Part shown: piece after piece, positions 25,710 to 34,431 of the stretch
Position numbering within the stretch: the stretch's first letter is position 1
How the letters are laid out: each line of letters opens with the position of its first letter
NCBI GenBank assembly: GCA_045611685.1
Contig: JAZKXO010000003.1
Coordinates: 37,995-101,994, forward strand
Direction of reading: 5' to 3'
Source: SIG701 sp045611685
Lineage (GTDB): Bacteria > Bacillota > Clostridia > Oscillospirales > CAG-272
DNA length: 64,000 nucleotides
Translations under genes and position numbers: made by a program
Notes under the pieces: generated by a model
Database searches by the model: none
What the model was told of the DNA's origin: nothing
Seen by the model: only the letters and a program-made list of their open reading frames with translations

Positions 25710-25733
25710 GGTATAATACTGTTATTATACCGC
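25710..25733. repeat. palindrome over the serS -10 region
   Basis: CGGTATAATA-ACAG-TATTATACCG, perfect 10-bp arms. It covers the -10 box of the serS promoter and the likely transcription start, so it could be an operator. Confidence 0.6.
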
Positions 25734-25752
25734 TTTACAGGAGAAAATGCAA
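25724..25752 (-). promoter_or_regulatory. promoter of serS
   Basis: Minus strand TTGCAT, 17 nt, TATAAT. Confidence 0.8.
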
Positions 25753-25762
25753 GGGAAATATA

Positions 25763-25806
25763 AAAAAAGAAAAGAATCGGAGAACCTTTTCGGCCTTTCC
25801 GATTCT
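25763..25806 (-). terminator. terminator of clpB
   Basis: 9-bp stem AGAATCGGA with ~16-nt loop followed on minus by a run of T. Confidence 0.85.
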
Positions 25807-25817
25807 TTCTATGGATG

Positions 25818-28409
25818 TTACAAAACTGTCAGCCCCGTCTCGTCAAAGTCAACGGTGATCGTCGTTTCGGGTGCGGGATCGTCTCTGAGAATCTTACGCG
25901 CGATCTTCGTTTCGAGATTCGTCTGGATATACCGTTTGAGAGGACGTGCGCCGTACACGGGATCATAGCCTGCATCGGCAATGTGCGCTTTCGCGGCGTC
26001 CGTTACCGCGAGGGTGAGGCGGCGGTCGGTGAGACGCTTTTCGAGATCGGCGAGGATAAGATCCACGATGCCGCGGATGTTTTCTTTCGTTAGCGGCTTG
26101 TAGAATACGATCTCGTCCATGCGGTTGAGAAATTCCGGGCGGAAACTGCGTTTCAAGAGATCGTGTACGTTCTCCCGTGCGGTATCGCTGATTTCCCCCG
26201 TTTCTGTGATGCCGTCGAGGATTCTGTCTGAGCCGAGGTTGCTCGTCATGATGATGATGGTATTTTTGAAATCCACCGTGCGTCCCTGGCTGTCCGTGAT
26301 CCGTCCGTCGTCAAGTACTTGGAGAAGGACGTTGAATACGTCGGGATGTGCTTTTTCCACTTCGTCAAACAGTACTACCGCATAGGGACGGCGGCGAACC
26401 GCCTCGGTCAGTTGACCGCCCTCGTCGTATCCGACGTATCCGGGCGGCGCACCGATGAGACGGGACGTGGAGTATTTCTCCATATATTCGCTCATGTCGA
26501 TGCGGATCATGCTGTGTTCGTCGTCAAACAAGGCCTCTGCCAAGGCTTTGGCAAGCTCCGTCTTACCCACGCCCGTCGGGCCGAGGAACAAGAACGAGCC
26601 GATCGGGCGGCGGGGATCCTGAATACCGGCACGAGAGCGGAGGATCGCGTCGGTAACGCGTGCAACCGCTTCGTCCTGACCGATCACGCGGCGATGGAGG
26701 GTATCGTCAAGGTGGAGGAGCTTGTCGCGCTCGCCCTCCATCAGTTTTGAGAGAGGAATACCGGTCCAGCGCGAGATGATCCGCGCGATCTCCTCTTCCG
26801 TTACCGTATCGCGAAGCAGCGATGCGGTCTCATTTTCACACTCGCTGTTTTCTGCCTTTTCCAACTCTTTTTGAAGTTCGGGCAGTTTGCCGAATTTGAG
26901 TTCTGCGGCTTTGGCAAGATCATATTCGTTCTCAGCGCGTTCGATGGCGGCGTTTGTCAGATCAATTTCCTCGCGCAGTTTTTGCACACGGGCGATCGAC
27001 TGCTTTTCGTTCTCCCAGTGTGCTTTCATTTCGGAGAACGTTTCGCGCATACCGGCAAGTTCTTCATGAATGCTTGCGAGCCGTTCGGCGGAAAGTTTAT
27101 CCTTTTCTTTGGAGAGTGCCGCCTCCTCGATTTCAAGCTGCATAATTTTACGGGAGATTTCGTCCATTTCCGTCGGCATCGAGTTTATTTCCGTTTTGAT
27201 AAGTGCGCAAGCCTCGTCTACAAGGTCGATTGCTTTATCGGGGAGGAAACGGTCGGAGATATAGCGGGCAGAGAGCGTAGCCGCTGTGATGAGCGCCTGA
27301 TCGTGGATCTTGACGCCGTGGAAGACCTCGTATTTCTCCTTGAGTCCTCTCAGAATCGTGATCGTATCCGGCACGGCCGGCTCTTCTACGAGCACGGGCT
27401 GGAAACGGCGTTCCAGAGCCGCATCTTTTTCAATATACTTTCTGTATTCGTTCAGGGTTGTCGCACCGATGCAGTGGAGCTCTCCTCTGGCGAGCATCGG
27501 TTTTAAGAGATTACCCGCATCCATCGCGCCGTCCGTTTTGCCGGCGCCTACGATCGTGTGGAGCTCGTCAATAAAGAGAATGATCTTCCCGTCGCTTTCT
27601 TTTACCTCGGTGAGAACGGCTTTGAGGCGCTCTTCAAACTCACCGCGGAATTTCGCACCTGCAATGAGGGCGCCCATATCGAGAGAGAAGATCGTGCGGT
27701 TTTTCAGATTGTCGGGAACGTCTCCGCGCACGATGCGCTGTGCCAATCCCTCCGCGATCGCCGTTTTGCCGACGCCCGGCTCACCGATGAGGCAGGGATT
27801 GTTTTTCGTCTTGCGCGAGAGAATGCGGATCACGTTTCTGATCTCGTCGTCTCTGCCGATGACGGGATCGAGTTTTTGCCTCCGCGCCATTTCCACGAGA
27901 TCCGTGCCGTATTTTTTGAGGGCGTCGTATGTGCTCTCGGGATTGTCGCCGGTTACGCGCTGCGTGCCGCGCACGTTTTTGAGTACGTCGAGAAATTTTT
28001 GGCGGGTGATTCCGTGCTTTTTGAATAGTTCCGTGAGCGTTCTCTCTGCCTTTTCAAGAAGTCCCAAAAACAGGTGCTCGACGGAAACGTATGCATCCTG
28101 CATCATTTCCGCTTCCTGTTCGGCTTTCGTCAGCGCATCGTTCAGTTCACGGGAAAGATATACCTGTTCCGAATCGATACTGCCGCTTATTTTTGGCAGA
28201 GATCGTATGGAACTGCTAACTTCTTCGTTTAGTTGAGCGGTTGAAATCTCCATCGAGCGGAGCATTTCCGGGATCAGTCCGTCCGATTGTGTCAGAAGGG
28301 CGGAGGTGAGGTGTAAAGCGGTCAATTGTTGGTTGCCATACTCGACGGCAATATCCCGTGCACGCTGCACGGATTCAAGACTTTTTTGTGTCAGCTTGTT
28401 TAGATTCAT
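25818..28409 (-). CDS. clpB: ClpB disaggregase
   Basis: Hexameric AAA+ chaperone that works with DnaK to dissolve aggregates. 863 aa from ATG 28409 (MNLNKLTQKS, the usual N-terminus); the longer frame reads through the leader. Two Clp-N repeats (~1-145), NBD1 with GEPGVGKT (~200), an M-domain coiled coil (~390-515, which separates ClpB from ClpC/ClpA) and NBD2 with GPTGVGKT (~600). No ribosome site of note. The CIRCE site ~146 nt upstream implies HrcA heat-shock control. Confidence 0.96.
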   Translation of the reverse strand: MNLNKLTQKSLESVQRARDIAVEYGNQQLTALHLTSALLTQSDGLIPEMLRSMEISTAQLNEEVSSSIRSLPKISGSIDSEQVYLSRELNDALTKAEQEAEMMQDAYVSVEHLFLGLLEKAERTLTELFKKHGITRQKFLDVLKNVRGTQRVTGDNPESTYDALKKYGTDLVEMARRQKLDPVIGRDDEIRNVIRILSRKTKNNPCLIGEPGVGKTAIAEGLAQRIVRGDVPDNLKNRTIFSLDMGALIAGAKFRGEFEERLKAVLTEVKESDGKIILFIDELHTIVGAGKTDGAMDAGNLLKPMLARGELHCIGATTLNEYRKYIEKDAALERRFQPVLVEEPAVPDTITILRGLKEKYEVFHGVKIHDQALITAATLSARYISDRFLPDKAIDLVDEACALIKTEINSMPTEMDEISRKIMQLEIEEAALSKEKDKLSAERLASIHEELAGMRETFSEMKAHWENEKQSIARVQKLREEIDLTNAAIERAENEYDLAKAAELKFGKLPELQKELEKAENSECENETASLLRDTVTEEEIARIISRWTGIPLSKLMEGERDKLLHLDDTLHRRVIGQDEAVARVTDAILRSRAGIQDPRRPIGSFLFLGPTGVGKTELAKALAEALFDDEHSMIRIDMSEYMEKYSTSRLIGAPPGYVGYDEGGQLTEAVRRRPYAVVLFDEVEKAHPDVFNVLLQVLDDGRITDSQGRTVDFKNTIIIMTSNLGSDRILDGITETGEISDTARENVHDLLKRSFRPEFLNRMDEIVFYKPLTKENIRGIVDLILADLEKRLTDRRLTLAVTDAAKAHIADAGYDPVYGARPLKRYIQTNLETKIARKILRDDPAPETTITVDFDETGLTVL

Positions 28410-28554
28410 CGGGCGTAAACAGACGGCGCACGGTGTGTTTTCGGGGAATGGGGCGCCGCTTCTCCTTATCATTCGTACTTTCCCCTGTACAAACAGTATC
28501 ATACACGAGAAATGTGAACGTATATACGATGATATGTGATCAGTTTGTAAATGT

Positions 28555-28581
28555 TTAGCACTCTGTTTTTACGAGTGCTAA
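28555..28581 (-). promoter_or_regulatory. CIRCE operator (HrcA site) of clpB
   Basis: Perfect TTAGCACTC-N9-GAGTGCTAA, the canonical HrcA operator. It begins 2 nt after the feoB stop codon and faces clpB, the next gene on the minus strand. hrcA itself is not in the window. Confidence 0.95.
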
Positions 28582-28582
28582 A

Positions 28583-30646
28583 TCACAGGGTAAACCAGGA
28601 TACAAAATTCACGAGAATGCACGTGATCACTCCGATGACGGTTGGAAGTAAAAAGGCAACCGCCGTCCATTTGAGACTGCCGCTTTCCTTTTTGATCGTC
28701 CAAAGTGTAGTGGAGCAAGGCCAGTGCATAAGACTGAACAGAACGACGGTGAGGGCAGTTACCCACGTCCATCCGTTAGCTTCGAGAAGAGTTTTGAGTG
28801 CGGTCAGGGACTCGTATCCTTTGATCGTTCCTTCTGCCATATATCCCATCATCATAATCGGGATGACCGTTTCATTAGCGGGGAATCCGAGAATGAATGC
28901 GAGAAGAATTACGCCGTCCATGCCCATGATTTTTCCGAGCGGATTTAATACATCGGTCAGATGCGCGAACAGGGAGGCATCCCCGACGTTTATGTTTGCC
29001 AAAAGCCATATGACGATTCCCGCAGGGGCGGCAACGGCGACGGCGCGGCCGAGAACGAATATCGTTCGATCAAGAAGAGAGCGAACGAGGACGGAGAGAA
29101 TCTGAGGGCGTCTGTACGGCGGCAGTTCAAGCGTAAAGGAAGACGGTACGCCGCGAAGAAGGGTCTTGGATAAGAGAGAAGATACGAAAAGCGTAATCAT
29201 GACGGAGAAAACGATGATCGCCGCCAAAAAAGCCGCGCCCCAGAACGAGGACACCGCCGTGTCAGTGGAAATAAAGAACATCGACGTCATGGCGATGAGT
29301 AGCGGAAAACGTCCGTTGCACGGGACAAAGTTGTTCGTAAGGATCGCGATCAGCCGTTCTCTCGGTGAGTCAATAATGCGGCATCCGACAACACCCGCGG
29401 CGTTGCATCCGAAGCCCATACACATGGTAAGCGCCTGCTTGCCGCAGGTACTGCATTTGTGAAAACAACGGTCAAGATTGTACGCGATGCGCGGCAGATA
29501 CCCCACGTCTTCAAGAAGCGTAAACAGCGGAAAGAAGATCGCCATAGGCGGCAGCATAACGGAGACGACCCAGTAAAGAACGCGGTACATACCGAATACG
29601 AGCATCTCCGTGAGAAATTGCGGTGCGCCGAGGCCTTGGAGAAAGCGGCAAAGAGGCATCTCAAAAGAGGAGAATAAGTCCGAGAGAAACGACGACGGGT
29701 AATTCGCACCGACGATGGTGATCCAGAAAATGAGAAGGAGCAAAAGAAGCATCACGGGGTACGCAAAAATGCGGCCTGTCAAAACGCGGTCGATTTTCTC
29801 ACGGCGCATATCCGTGGCTTTTTCGACGGACACCACCTCTTTGGCAATGGATTCCGCCGTCTTGACGAGAGTTTTCGCGATTTCGTCTGAAAGTCCGGCG
29901 GCTGTACGAGCAGTTTGGAGCGCCGCTACGGCACCAGCCGCTCCCGAGGAGGCGGAGTCCCCGTCCGCCTCTTTCGTGCCGTCCAGAAGGCGCAGAGCCT
30001 CGAAACGGGTTCCCACGCCGCCTTCCCGGAGAGTGGCTATCGCTTTCTCGATTTCGTCGTCGTATTGAACGGTATATGCACTCTCGGACGGATTGTCGGA
30101 CGCGCGAGCCACCGCTTCTTGCAAACGTGCGATATCTTTTTTTGATCGCGCGGTGATGGCAATCACCGGTATACCGAGCCGTTTTTTCAATTTTCCTATG
30201 TCAATTTTGATATGCCTTTTTTTCGCTTCGTCTATAAGGTTTACGCAGAGAAGCACTTTTGGGGTTGCTTCGAGTATTTGGAGAACAAGATTCAGATTCC
30301 GCTCAAGGCAGCAGGCATCGCACACGACGACGGTCAGGTGCGGATTTTCATTTACGAGGAAATTCTTGGCCGCATCTTCCTCTTTCGAATGTGTGAGGAG
30401 GGAGTACGTCCCCGGCAGGTCCACCACGCAATACGTGCGTTCATCGTACGTGTATTTTCCAAAGGCCGTGCCAACCGTTTTTCCCGACCAGTTGCCCGTG
30501 TGTTGGTGCATACCGGTCAAGGCGTTGAAAACGGTACTTTTTCCTACGTTGGGATTGCCTGCAAGGGCAACGACACAGTCGTGTTTATCGGTGTAATTTG
30601 CTACTCGGCCGGTTTCGGCGGCGAGAGAGGTTCTTGTCAGTCCCAT
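28583..30646 (-). CDS. feoB: ferrous iron transporter FeoB
   Basis: Polytopic Fe(II) importer with a cytosolic GTPase. 687 aa. G1 GNPNVGKS (30-37), G3 DLPGTYS (~76-82), G4 NLID instead of the commoner NMMD. A GDI-like helical spacer (~170-290) includes an unusually Ala/Gly/Ser-rich stretch (DSASSGAAGAVAALQ). Two Gate motifs and ~10 TM helices follow to the C-terminus. 6 nt after feoA; AAT-rich site is weak, so coupling is likely. Confidence 0.96.
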   Translation of the reverse strand: MGLTRTSLAAETGRVANYTDKHDCVVALAGNPNVGKSTVFNALTGMHQHTGNWSGKTVGTAFGKYTYDERTYCVVDLPGTYSLLTHSKEEDAAKNFLVNENPHLTVVVCDACCLERNLNLVLQILEATPKVLLCVNLIDEAKKRHIKIDIGKLKKRLGIPVIAITARSKKDIARLQEAVARASDNPSESAYTVQYDDEIEKAIATLREGGVGTRFEALRLLDGTKEADGDSASSGAAGAVAALQTARTAAGLSDEIAKTLVKTAESIAKEVVSVEKATDMRREKIDRVLTGRIFAYPVMLLLLLLIFWITIVGANYPSSFLSDLFSSFEMPLCRFLQGLGAPQFLTEMLVFGMYRVLYWVVSVMLPPMAIFFPLFTLLEDVGYLPRIAYNLDRCFHKCSTCGKQALTMCMGFGCNAAGVVGCRIIDSPRERLIAILTNNFVPCNGRFPLLIAMTSMFFISTDTAVSSFWGAAFLAAIIVFSVMITLFVSSLLSKTLLRGVPSSFTLELPPYRRPQILSVLVRSLLDRTIFVLGRAVAVAAPAGIVIWLLANINVGDASLFAHLTDVLNPLGKIMGMDGVILLAFILGFPANETVIPIMMMGYMAEGTIKGYESLTALKTLLEANGWTWVTALTVVLFSLMHWPCSTTLWTIKKESGSLKWTAVAFLLPTVIGVITCILVNFVSWFTL

Positions 30647-30652
30647 GGCAGA

Positions 30653-30892
30653 TTACCGCGTTATGTGTACGGATTCGGCATCGTTGTTTCTCAGAGCAAT
30701 CACGGCGCCGCGGATCTCGTATGCCCTCGGATCCCCGAGAGGGCTTACACCGACGCATCTGACGGATGTGCCGGGGATCAGACCGATGTCCTGCAGTCGG
30801 CGGCGCATAGCACCGCCCAGCGTGATGTCCGACACGGTACCGCACTCACCGGGAGACAGCGCGCACATAGGTGTATAAGATAAAGAAATCAT
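30653..30892 (-). CDS. feoA: FeoA, SH3-like accessory protein
   Basis: 79 aa. FeoA/SH3 fold: LSPGECGTVSDI, then RRRLQDIGLIPGTSVRCVG and the C-terminal YEIRGAVIALRNNDAESVHI. Thought to modulate FeoB. Start at 30892 behind GGAGGAAA; the longer frame crosses the intergenic region. Divergent from the DtxR-type regulator gene 145 nt away. Confidence 0.93.
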   Translation of the reverse strand: MISLSYTPMCALSPGECGTVSDITLGGAMRRRLQDIGLIPGTSVRCVGVSPLGDPRAYEIRGAVIALRNNDAESVHITR

Positions 30893-31037
30893 ATAGATTT
30901 TCCTCCGTGCATATTTTGGTGTAGGGAAACAATCTTTCCATTCACTACTATATGTCGGAGGTTGACGAATCGTGCCTGATGAAAGAGGGGAGCGCGAAGC
31001 GTTTCGCACGCTTAACGGATACCGAGAAGCGGAGAAA

Positions 31038-31424
31038 ATGAAAATCACGCCGTCCATGGAAGATTATCTCGAAATGATTATGCGGCTGTCATCGGACGGG
31101 GAGACTGTACGTGTCTGTAATCTTGCGAGAAAACTGCACGTCACGCCGTCGTCTGCTACAAAAATGATTACTCAGCTTTGTGAAAAAGGATGCGTGTATG
31201 CAGAGCGGTACGGAGACGTTACGCTCACGGAGTACGGGCGGAATATGGGCACGTTTCTGATGCGGCGGCACGAGACGATCCATGCGTTTTTCTGTATGCT
31301 CAACGGGAGCCGTTGTGAACTGAGTCAAACGGAGAAGGTAGAGCATTTTATCGAGCCGCATACGCTCGCTTCCATGGAGAGGGCTCTCGAGCTATACAAA
31401 GAAAAAGAACAAGCCGCCCGATAA
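31038..31424 (+). CDS. DtxR/MntR-family metal-dependent repressor, short form
   Basis: 128 aa from ATG 31038 (MKITPSMEDYLEMI, the family start; GCGGAGA upstream). Winged helix-turn-helix ~5-62 (VRVCNLARKLHVTPSSATKMITQL), then the helical dimerisation/metal domain (RRHETIHAFF, EKVEHFIEPHTLASME with His and Glu ligands). No SH3 domain, like MntR. Divergent from feoAB, so control of iron uptake is the obvious guess; metal specificity cannot be read with confidence. Confidence 0.88.
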   Translation: MKITPSMEDYLEMIMRLSSDGETVRVCNLARKLHVTPSSATKMITQLCEKGCVYAERYGDVTLTEYGRNMGTFLMRRHETIHAFFCMLNGSRCELSQTEKVEHFIEPHTLASMERALELYKEKEQAAR

Positions 31425-31433
31425 GGGCGGCTT
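31411..31433 (-). terminator. terminator of the tsaE-tsaB-rpiB unit
   Basis: 9-bp AAGCCGCCC stem with 5-nt loop; on minus a TTCTTTTTC run follows. It overlaps the last codons of the converging regulator gene. Confidence 0.75.
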
Positions 31434-31438
31434 ACGTA

Positions 31439-31897
31439 TTATCCTCTTTTTTCTACTTCCATGATGCGTGCTACGCGTTCGGCGTGGCGGCCTCCCTCAA
31501 ATGCGTGATCGAGGAACGCGTCCACGATGTCGAGTGCCAGTCCTTCGCCGACCACGCGTGCACCCATACACAAAACGTTCGCGTCGTTGTGGCAGCGGGT
31601 CATCTTGGCGGAATACGGTTCCGAGCAGCAAGCGGCGCGTATGCCGTGAATCTTGTTGGCGATGAGACTCATGCCGATGCCCGTTCCGCATACGAGGATC
31701 GCGAGGTCCGCTTTACCTGCTACTACGGCGCGGCAGGCGGGCTCTCCGTGATCGGGATACTCGCATCTGGCAGTTGAGTCCGTGCCGAAATCGAGCACGC
31801 CGTATCCCTTTTCGCGTACGTGCGCAAGGATTGCGTTCTTCAGAATATATCCGCCGTGATCACAGGCGAAAGCGATGGTTTTCTTTGTTTGTTCCAT
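31439..31897 (-). CDS. rpiB: ribose-5-phosphate isomerase B / RpiB-LacAB family
   Basis: Interconverts ribose-5-P and ribulose-5-P. 152 aa. ACDHGGYILK at the N-terminus, catalytic Cys in CGTGIGMSLIANK and the HNDANVLCMGAR segment with the phosphate-binding His. LacA/LacB (galactose-6-P isomerase) are homologous, but the single gene and housekeeping context favour RpiB. Last gene after tsaE and tsaB. Confidence 0.93.
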   Translation of the reverse strand: MEQTKKTIAFACDHGGYILKNAILAHVREKGYGVLDFGTDSTARCEYPDHGEPACRAVVAGKADLAILVCGTGIGMSLIANKIHGIRAACCSEPYSAKMTRCHNDANVLCMGARVVGEGLALDIVDAFLDHAFEGGRHAERVARIMEVEKRG

Positions 31898-31925
31898 GTT
31901 TTATTCCTACCATTTCTCCAAAATT

Positions 31926-32642
31926 TTATAAAGCACCACTCGCCGAAAGCTTTTCTTCCCGCGCGCGTTCGGCCTCTGTTTTTCTTAGATATATGGGTGT
32001 TACAGAGGATGCCGTGAATACGGATTTGTCCTCGGCCTTCGTGTATATGTCGTACGCGGCTTCGGCAACGGAAAAGGCAGAGGGCATCCGCTGTGCGACG
32101 GGTGTTGACAAAAGACGCGGATGCGTGAGGATGCCATACAGCTCATCGTATCCGTCACCGGTCAAATGAACGGGCATATCGTACGGCGCAAGATATTCGT
32201 CCATTTCGGAGGCTAAGACGATATCGTCTTCAGTGAGCCGTTTGACCTGCTCGCCGTCCGAAGAGAAGAGCGCTGAGTAAAACTGTGATCGGCGTGCACC
32301 GATGACGGGGCACAGGATACCCTCGAATCCTCTTAGGTTATATGCCATAGCGGTGAGTGAGGAGACACCCACAGAGGGCTTTTCTGAGCCGAATGCAAGT
32401 CCTTGGAGTGTGGCGGCACCGATGCGGATCCCTGTAAAAGAGCCGGGCCCTACCGCTGTGGCGAAAAGATTAACGTCGGAAAGACTGCATCCCGTGGCGG
32501 TAAGCATTTGCTCAACAAGCGGCAGAAGGGTCGTGCTGTGCGTATTGCCGGACGAAAGGGAAGAGAGCGCCAGCATTTCTCCATCCCGCCAGAGAGCGGC
32601 AGAAGCGGTTTTTGCGGTGCTTTCCAGTGCCAGTATCAGCAT
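31926..32642 (-). CDS. tsaB: tRNA t6A synthesis protein TsaB
   Basis: Inactive ASKHA-fold partner of TsaD in making t6A37 of ANN-decoding tRNAs. 238 aa. LALESTAKTASAAL at the N-terminus; GPGSFTGIRIGAATLQGLAF is the family hallmark. Start at 32642, 8 nt behind AAAGGAG; this ATG lies within tsaE (7-nt overlap). tsaD is not in the window. Confidence 0.95.
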   Translation of the reverse strand: MLILALESTAKTASAALWRDGEMLALSSLSSGNTHSTTLLPLVEQMLTATGCSLSDVNLFATAVGPGSFTGIRIGAATLQGLAFGSEKPSVGVSSLTAMAYNLRGFEGILCPVIGARRSQFYSALFSSDGEQVKRLTEDDIVLASEMDEYLAPYDMPVHLTGDGYDELYGILTHPRLLSTPVAQRMPSAFSVAEAAYDIYTKAEDKSVFTASSVTPIYLRKTEAERAREEKLSASGAL

Positions 32643-33112
32643 GGTGAACTCCTTTCGGGGGATAATGCTATATTGTCGGGCAAGTTCATAACGATCTTCC
32701 TCGCGGTCTCGCCGGTTTTTGTAATGGTTACGGACAAAAGGTTGTCCGGTATCCGATCGCCGAGATGCTCGCTCCATTCCGCAATGCAGATGCCCGTTTT
32801 TAGGTATTCGTCAAATCCGATGGAGTCAAGGGAGTCGGCGTCCTCCATACGGTAGAGATCAAAGTGAAAGAGAGGGAAGTCACCGCGGCGGTATTCGTTG
32901 ACAACGGTGTAGGTGGGGCTTTTTACGCGGCTCAGGGGTGATAAAACAGAGGCAAATCCACGGACGAACGCCGTCTTTCCCGCGCCGAGATCGCCGTATA
33001 ACGCGACGAAGCAGGGTGTCTTCGGCATGGTTTCCACGATTGCTTCGGCGAGTGATGCACCGAGGTTTTCCGTTGTTTCGACAGCATCGGACAGAAATGT
33101 GAATTCTTTCAT
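32636..33112 (-). CDS. tsaE: tRNA t6A synthesis ATPase TsaE
   Basis: P-loop ATPase that resets the TsaB-TsaD complex. 158 aa. Walker A GDLGAGKT (40-47), SPTYTVVNEY, FHFDLYR and a C-terminal IAEWSEH motif. AAAGGAGGG precedes the ATG. First gene of tsaE-tsaB-rpiB. Confidence 0.96.
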   Translation of the reverse strand: MKEFTFLSDAVETTENLGASLAEAIVETMPKTPCFVALYGDLGAGKTAFVRGFASVLSPLSRVKSPTYTVVNEYRRGDFPLFHFDLYRMEDADSLDSIGFDEYLKTGICIAEWSEHLGDRIPDNLLSVTITKTGETARKIVMNLPDNIALSPERSSPC

Positions 33113-33148
33113 TTTATCCCCTCCTTTTACCGAATTTCATACGCGTAT

Positions 33149-33178
33149 ATTATAGCACAGATGGTGTTATCTCTGCAA
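33149..33178 (-). promoter_or_regulatory. promoter of tsaE-tsaB-rpiB
   Basis: Minus strand TTGCAG, 18 nt, TATAAT, ~37 nt before tsaE. Confidence 0.75.
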
Positions 33179-33207
33179 TACGGAAGAGAAAAATATTTGA
33201 AAAACTC

Positions 33208-33236
33208 TTGCAATAAAGTTGCCCATGGTGTATAAT
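33208..33236 (+). promoter_or_regulatory. promoter of tRNA-Arg(CCG)
   Basis: TTGCAA, 17 nt, TATAAT, 12 nt before the mature 5' end. Confidence 0.82.
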
Positions 33237-33248
33237 ATTATAGTCAAT

Positions 33249-33325
33249 CCGCCCTTAGCTCAGCTGGATAGAGTATCAGATTCCGATTCTGAGGGTCGTA
33301 GGTTCGAATCCTGTAGGGCGGGCCA
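33249..33325 (+). tRNA. tRNA-Arg (anticodon CCG)
   Basis: Acceptor CCGCCCT/AGGGCGG, anticodon loop TTCCGAT, T-loop GTTCGAATCC, encoded CCA. The T-stem (GTAGG/CCTGT) has two G-U pairs. Reads CGG. Confidence 0.95.
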
Positions 33326-33329
33326 AAAA

Positions 33330-33357
33330 GCCACTTGCGTGAGCAAGTGGCTTTTTT
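33330..33357 (+). terminator. terminator of tRNA-Arg(CCG)
   Basis: 9-bp stem GCCACTTGC, loop GTGA, then TTTTTT. The phosphatase gene starts only 30 nt later without a clear promoter of its own, so some readthrough is likely. Confidence 0.88.
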
Positions 33358-33386
33358 ATGAGAAATGGAGAGAGGACGGTAAAACT

Positions 33387-34025
33387 ATGACGAAGCTATA
33401 TCTTATACGCCACGGCGAAAGCGAGGCAAACCGCGAGAGGCTGTTTGCAGGCAATTTCGATATTGATCTGACTGAACTTGGCTACGCACAGGCGGAGCAT
33501 ATCCCCGAATACTTTCGTGAGATACATATTGATGGCATTTTCGCGTCCGATCTGAAGCGGGCGTATCATACCGCGTGCCCGCTTGCGAAAGCGAAAAATC
33601 TATCCGTAGTAAAAGAGCCTTCATTCCGTGAAATATCGGCGGGTGCATGGGAGGGCGTTCACTTCGATACGATCATGGAGAAATATAAAGAGGATTATAC
33701 CATCTGGCGCGAGGATATCGGCCGTGCCGTTTGTACGGACGGCGAGAGCGTACTCGCACTCAGCCGCCGCGTTTTGGATGCAATCACGCGAATCGCCGAA
33801 GAATACGACGGCAAAACGGTAGTGATCGCCACGCACGCGACGCCGATCCGTTCGCTCATCAGTCTGTGGGCAACCGGCAGTCTCGGGGATATGAAAGAAT
33901 ACAAATGGGTGCCGAACGCGTCGATTACCGAGGCGTCGTATGAAAACGGCGTCTTTACACTCGAAAACATTGGCATAACCGAACACCTCGAGGGACTTCT
34001 CACAAAACTGCCGCCGACCGTGTAA
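33387..34025 (+). CDS. histidine phosphatase superfamily protein
   Basis: 212 aa, phosphoglycerate-mutase-like. Phospho-His in LIRHGESEANRE (R8-H9-G10), second catalytic His in VVIATHATPIRSL, and the central ERREISAG-like FREISAGAWEG. Could act on alpha-ribazole phosphate, phosphoglycolate or sugar phosphates; sequence alone does not decide, and no cobalamin genes are near. Start at 33387, ~9 nt behind GAGGACGG. Confidence 0.88.
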   Translation: MTKLYLIRHGESEANRERLFAGNFDIDLTELGYAQAEHIPEYFREIHIDGIFASDLKRAYHTACPLAKAKNLSVVKEPSFREISAGAWEGVHFDTIMEKYKEDYTIWREDIGRAVCTDGESVLALSRRVLDAITRIAEEYDGKTVVIATHATPIRSLISLWATGSLGDMKEYKWVPNASITEASYENGVFTLENIGITEHLEGLLTKLPPTV

Positions 34026-34031
34026 AATCGG

Positions 34032-34373
34032 TTACGGATTGCAGATGCCGCACGGCTTGTACCCGTCGGCGATGAGATTCTCGCGGGAGCCTTCGAATTC
34101 TCGTTTATTCGAGTCATTCATTTGTCCGACGCTCCTGCAGTCGGAATAGTGAAATCGTTTGGTGCTTATATTTAAAACATATTTTACGGTTTGACGTAAA
34201 GATGACTCCTCGCCTGCCTCTGCGGCAAACGGCGTTGTGTCACCGGTGTACTCTGTCGCTGTGCTCTCCGTTTCGGCGGGGATGATCGTAATCGGACGCG
34301 GGCCTGCGTCTGCTGCACCGATGAGTACTGCCAATACCAAAGCCGCCGATGCGGCAATAATCTTGTTCTTCAT
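34032..34373 (-). CDS. small secreted protein with Cys-His C-terminal module
   Basis: 113 aa. Signal peptide ~1-24 (KNKII, then a hydrophobic core, ADAG). A Thr/Glu-rich linker (~28-58) leads to a C-terminal module with YVLNISTKRFHYSDC, NKREFEGSRENLIADGY and CGICNP. This module is widespread at the end of secreted nucleases and metallo-beta-lactamase proteins in Firmicutes and resembles the Ada-type zinc fold; here it stands alone behind the signal peptide. Ligands are probably H and the three Cys. Function unknown. Confidence 0.78.
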   Translation of the reverse strand: MKNKIIAASAALVLAVLIGAADAGPRPITIIPAETESTATEYTGDTTPFAAEAGEESSLRQTVKYVLNISTKRFHYSDCRSVGQMNDSNKREFEGSRENLIADGYKPCGICNP

Positions 34374-34431
34374 ACAGATTGCCCTTTTTGAGTTCAGAAG
34401 ATATGCCAAAGTTCGACATAGAATATAAAAG

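Noticed and set aside
25689..25760. T-box leader before serS
   Set aside because: The promoter lies only ~36 nt from the start codon and no T-box sequence is present.
28410..28502. 31-residue N-terminal extension of ClpB
   Set aside because: No similarity to ClpB, and it lies in the leader downstream of CIRCE.
30893..31037. DtxR or MntR operator between feoA and the regulator gene
   Set aside because: I could not find a convincing palindrome matching either known consensus.
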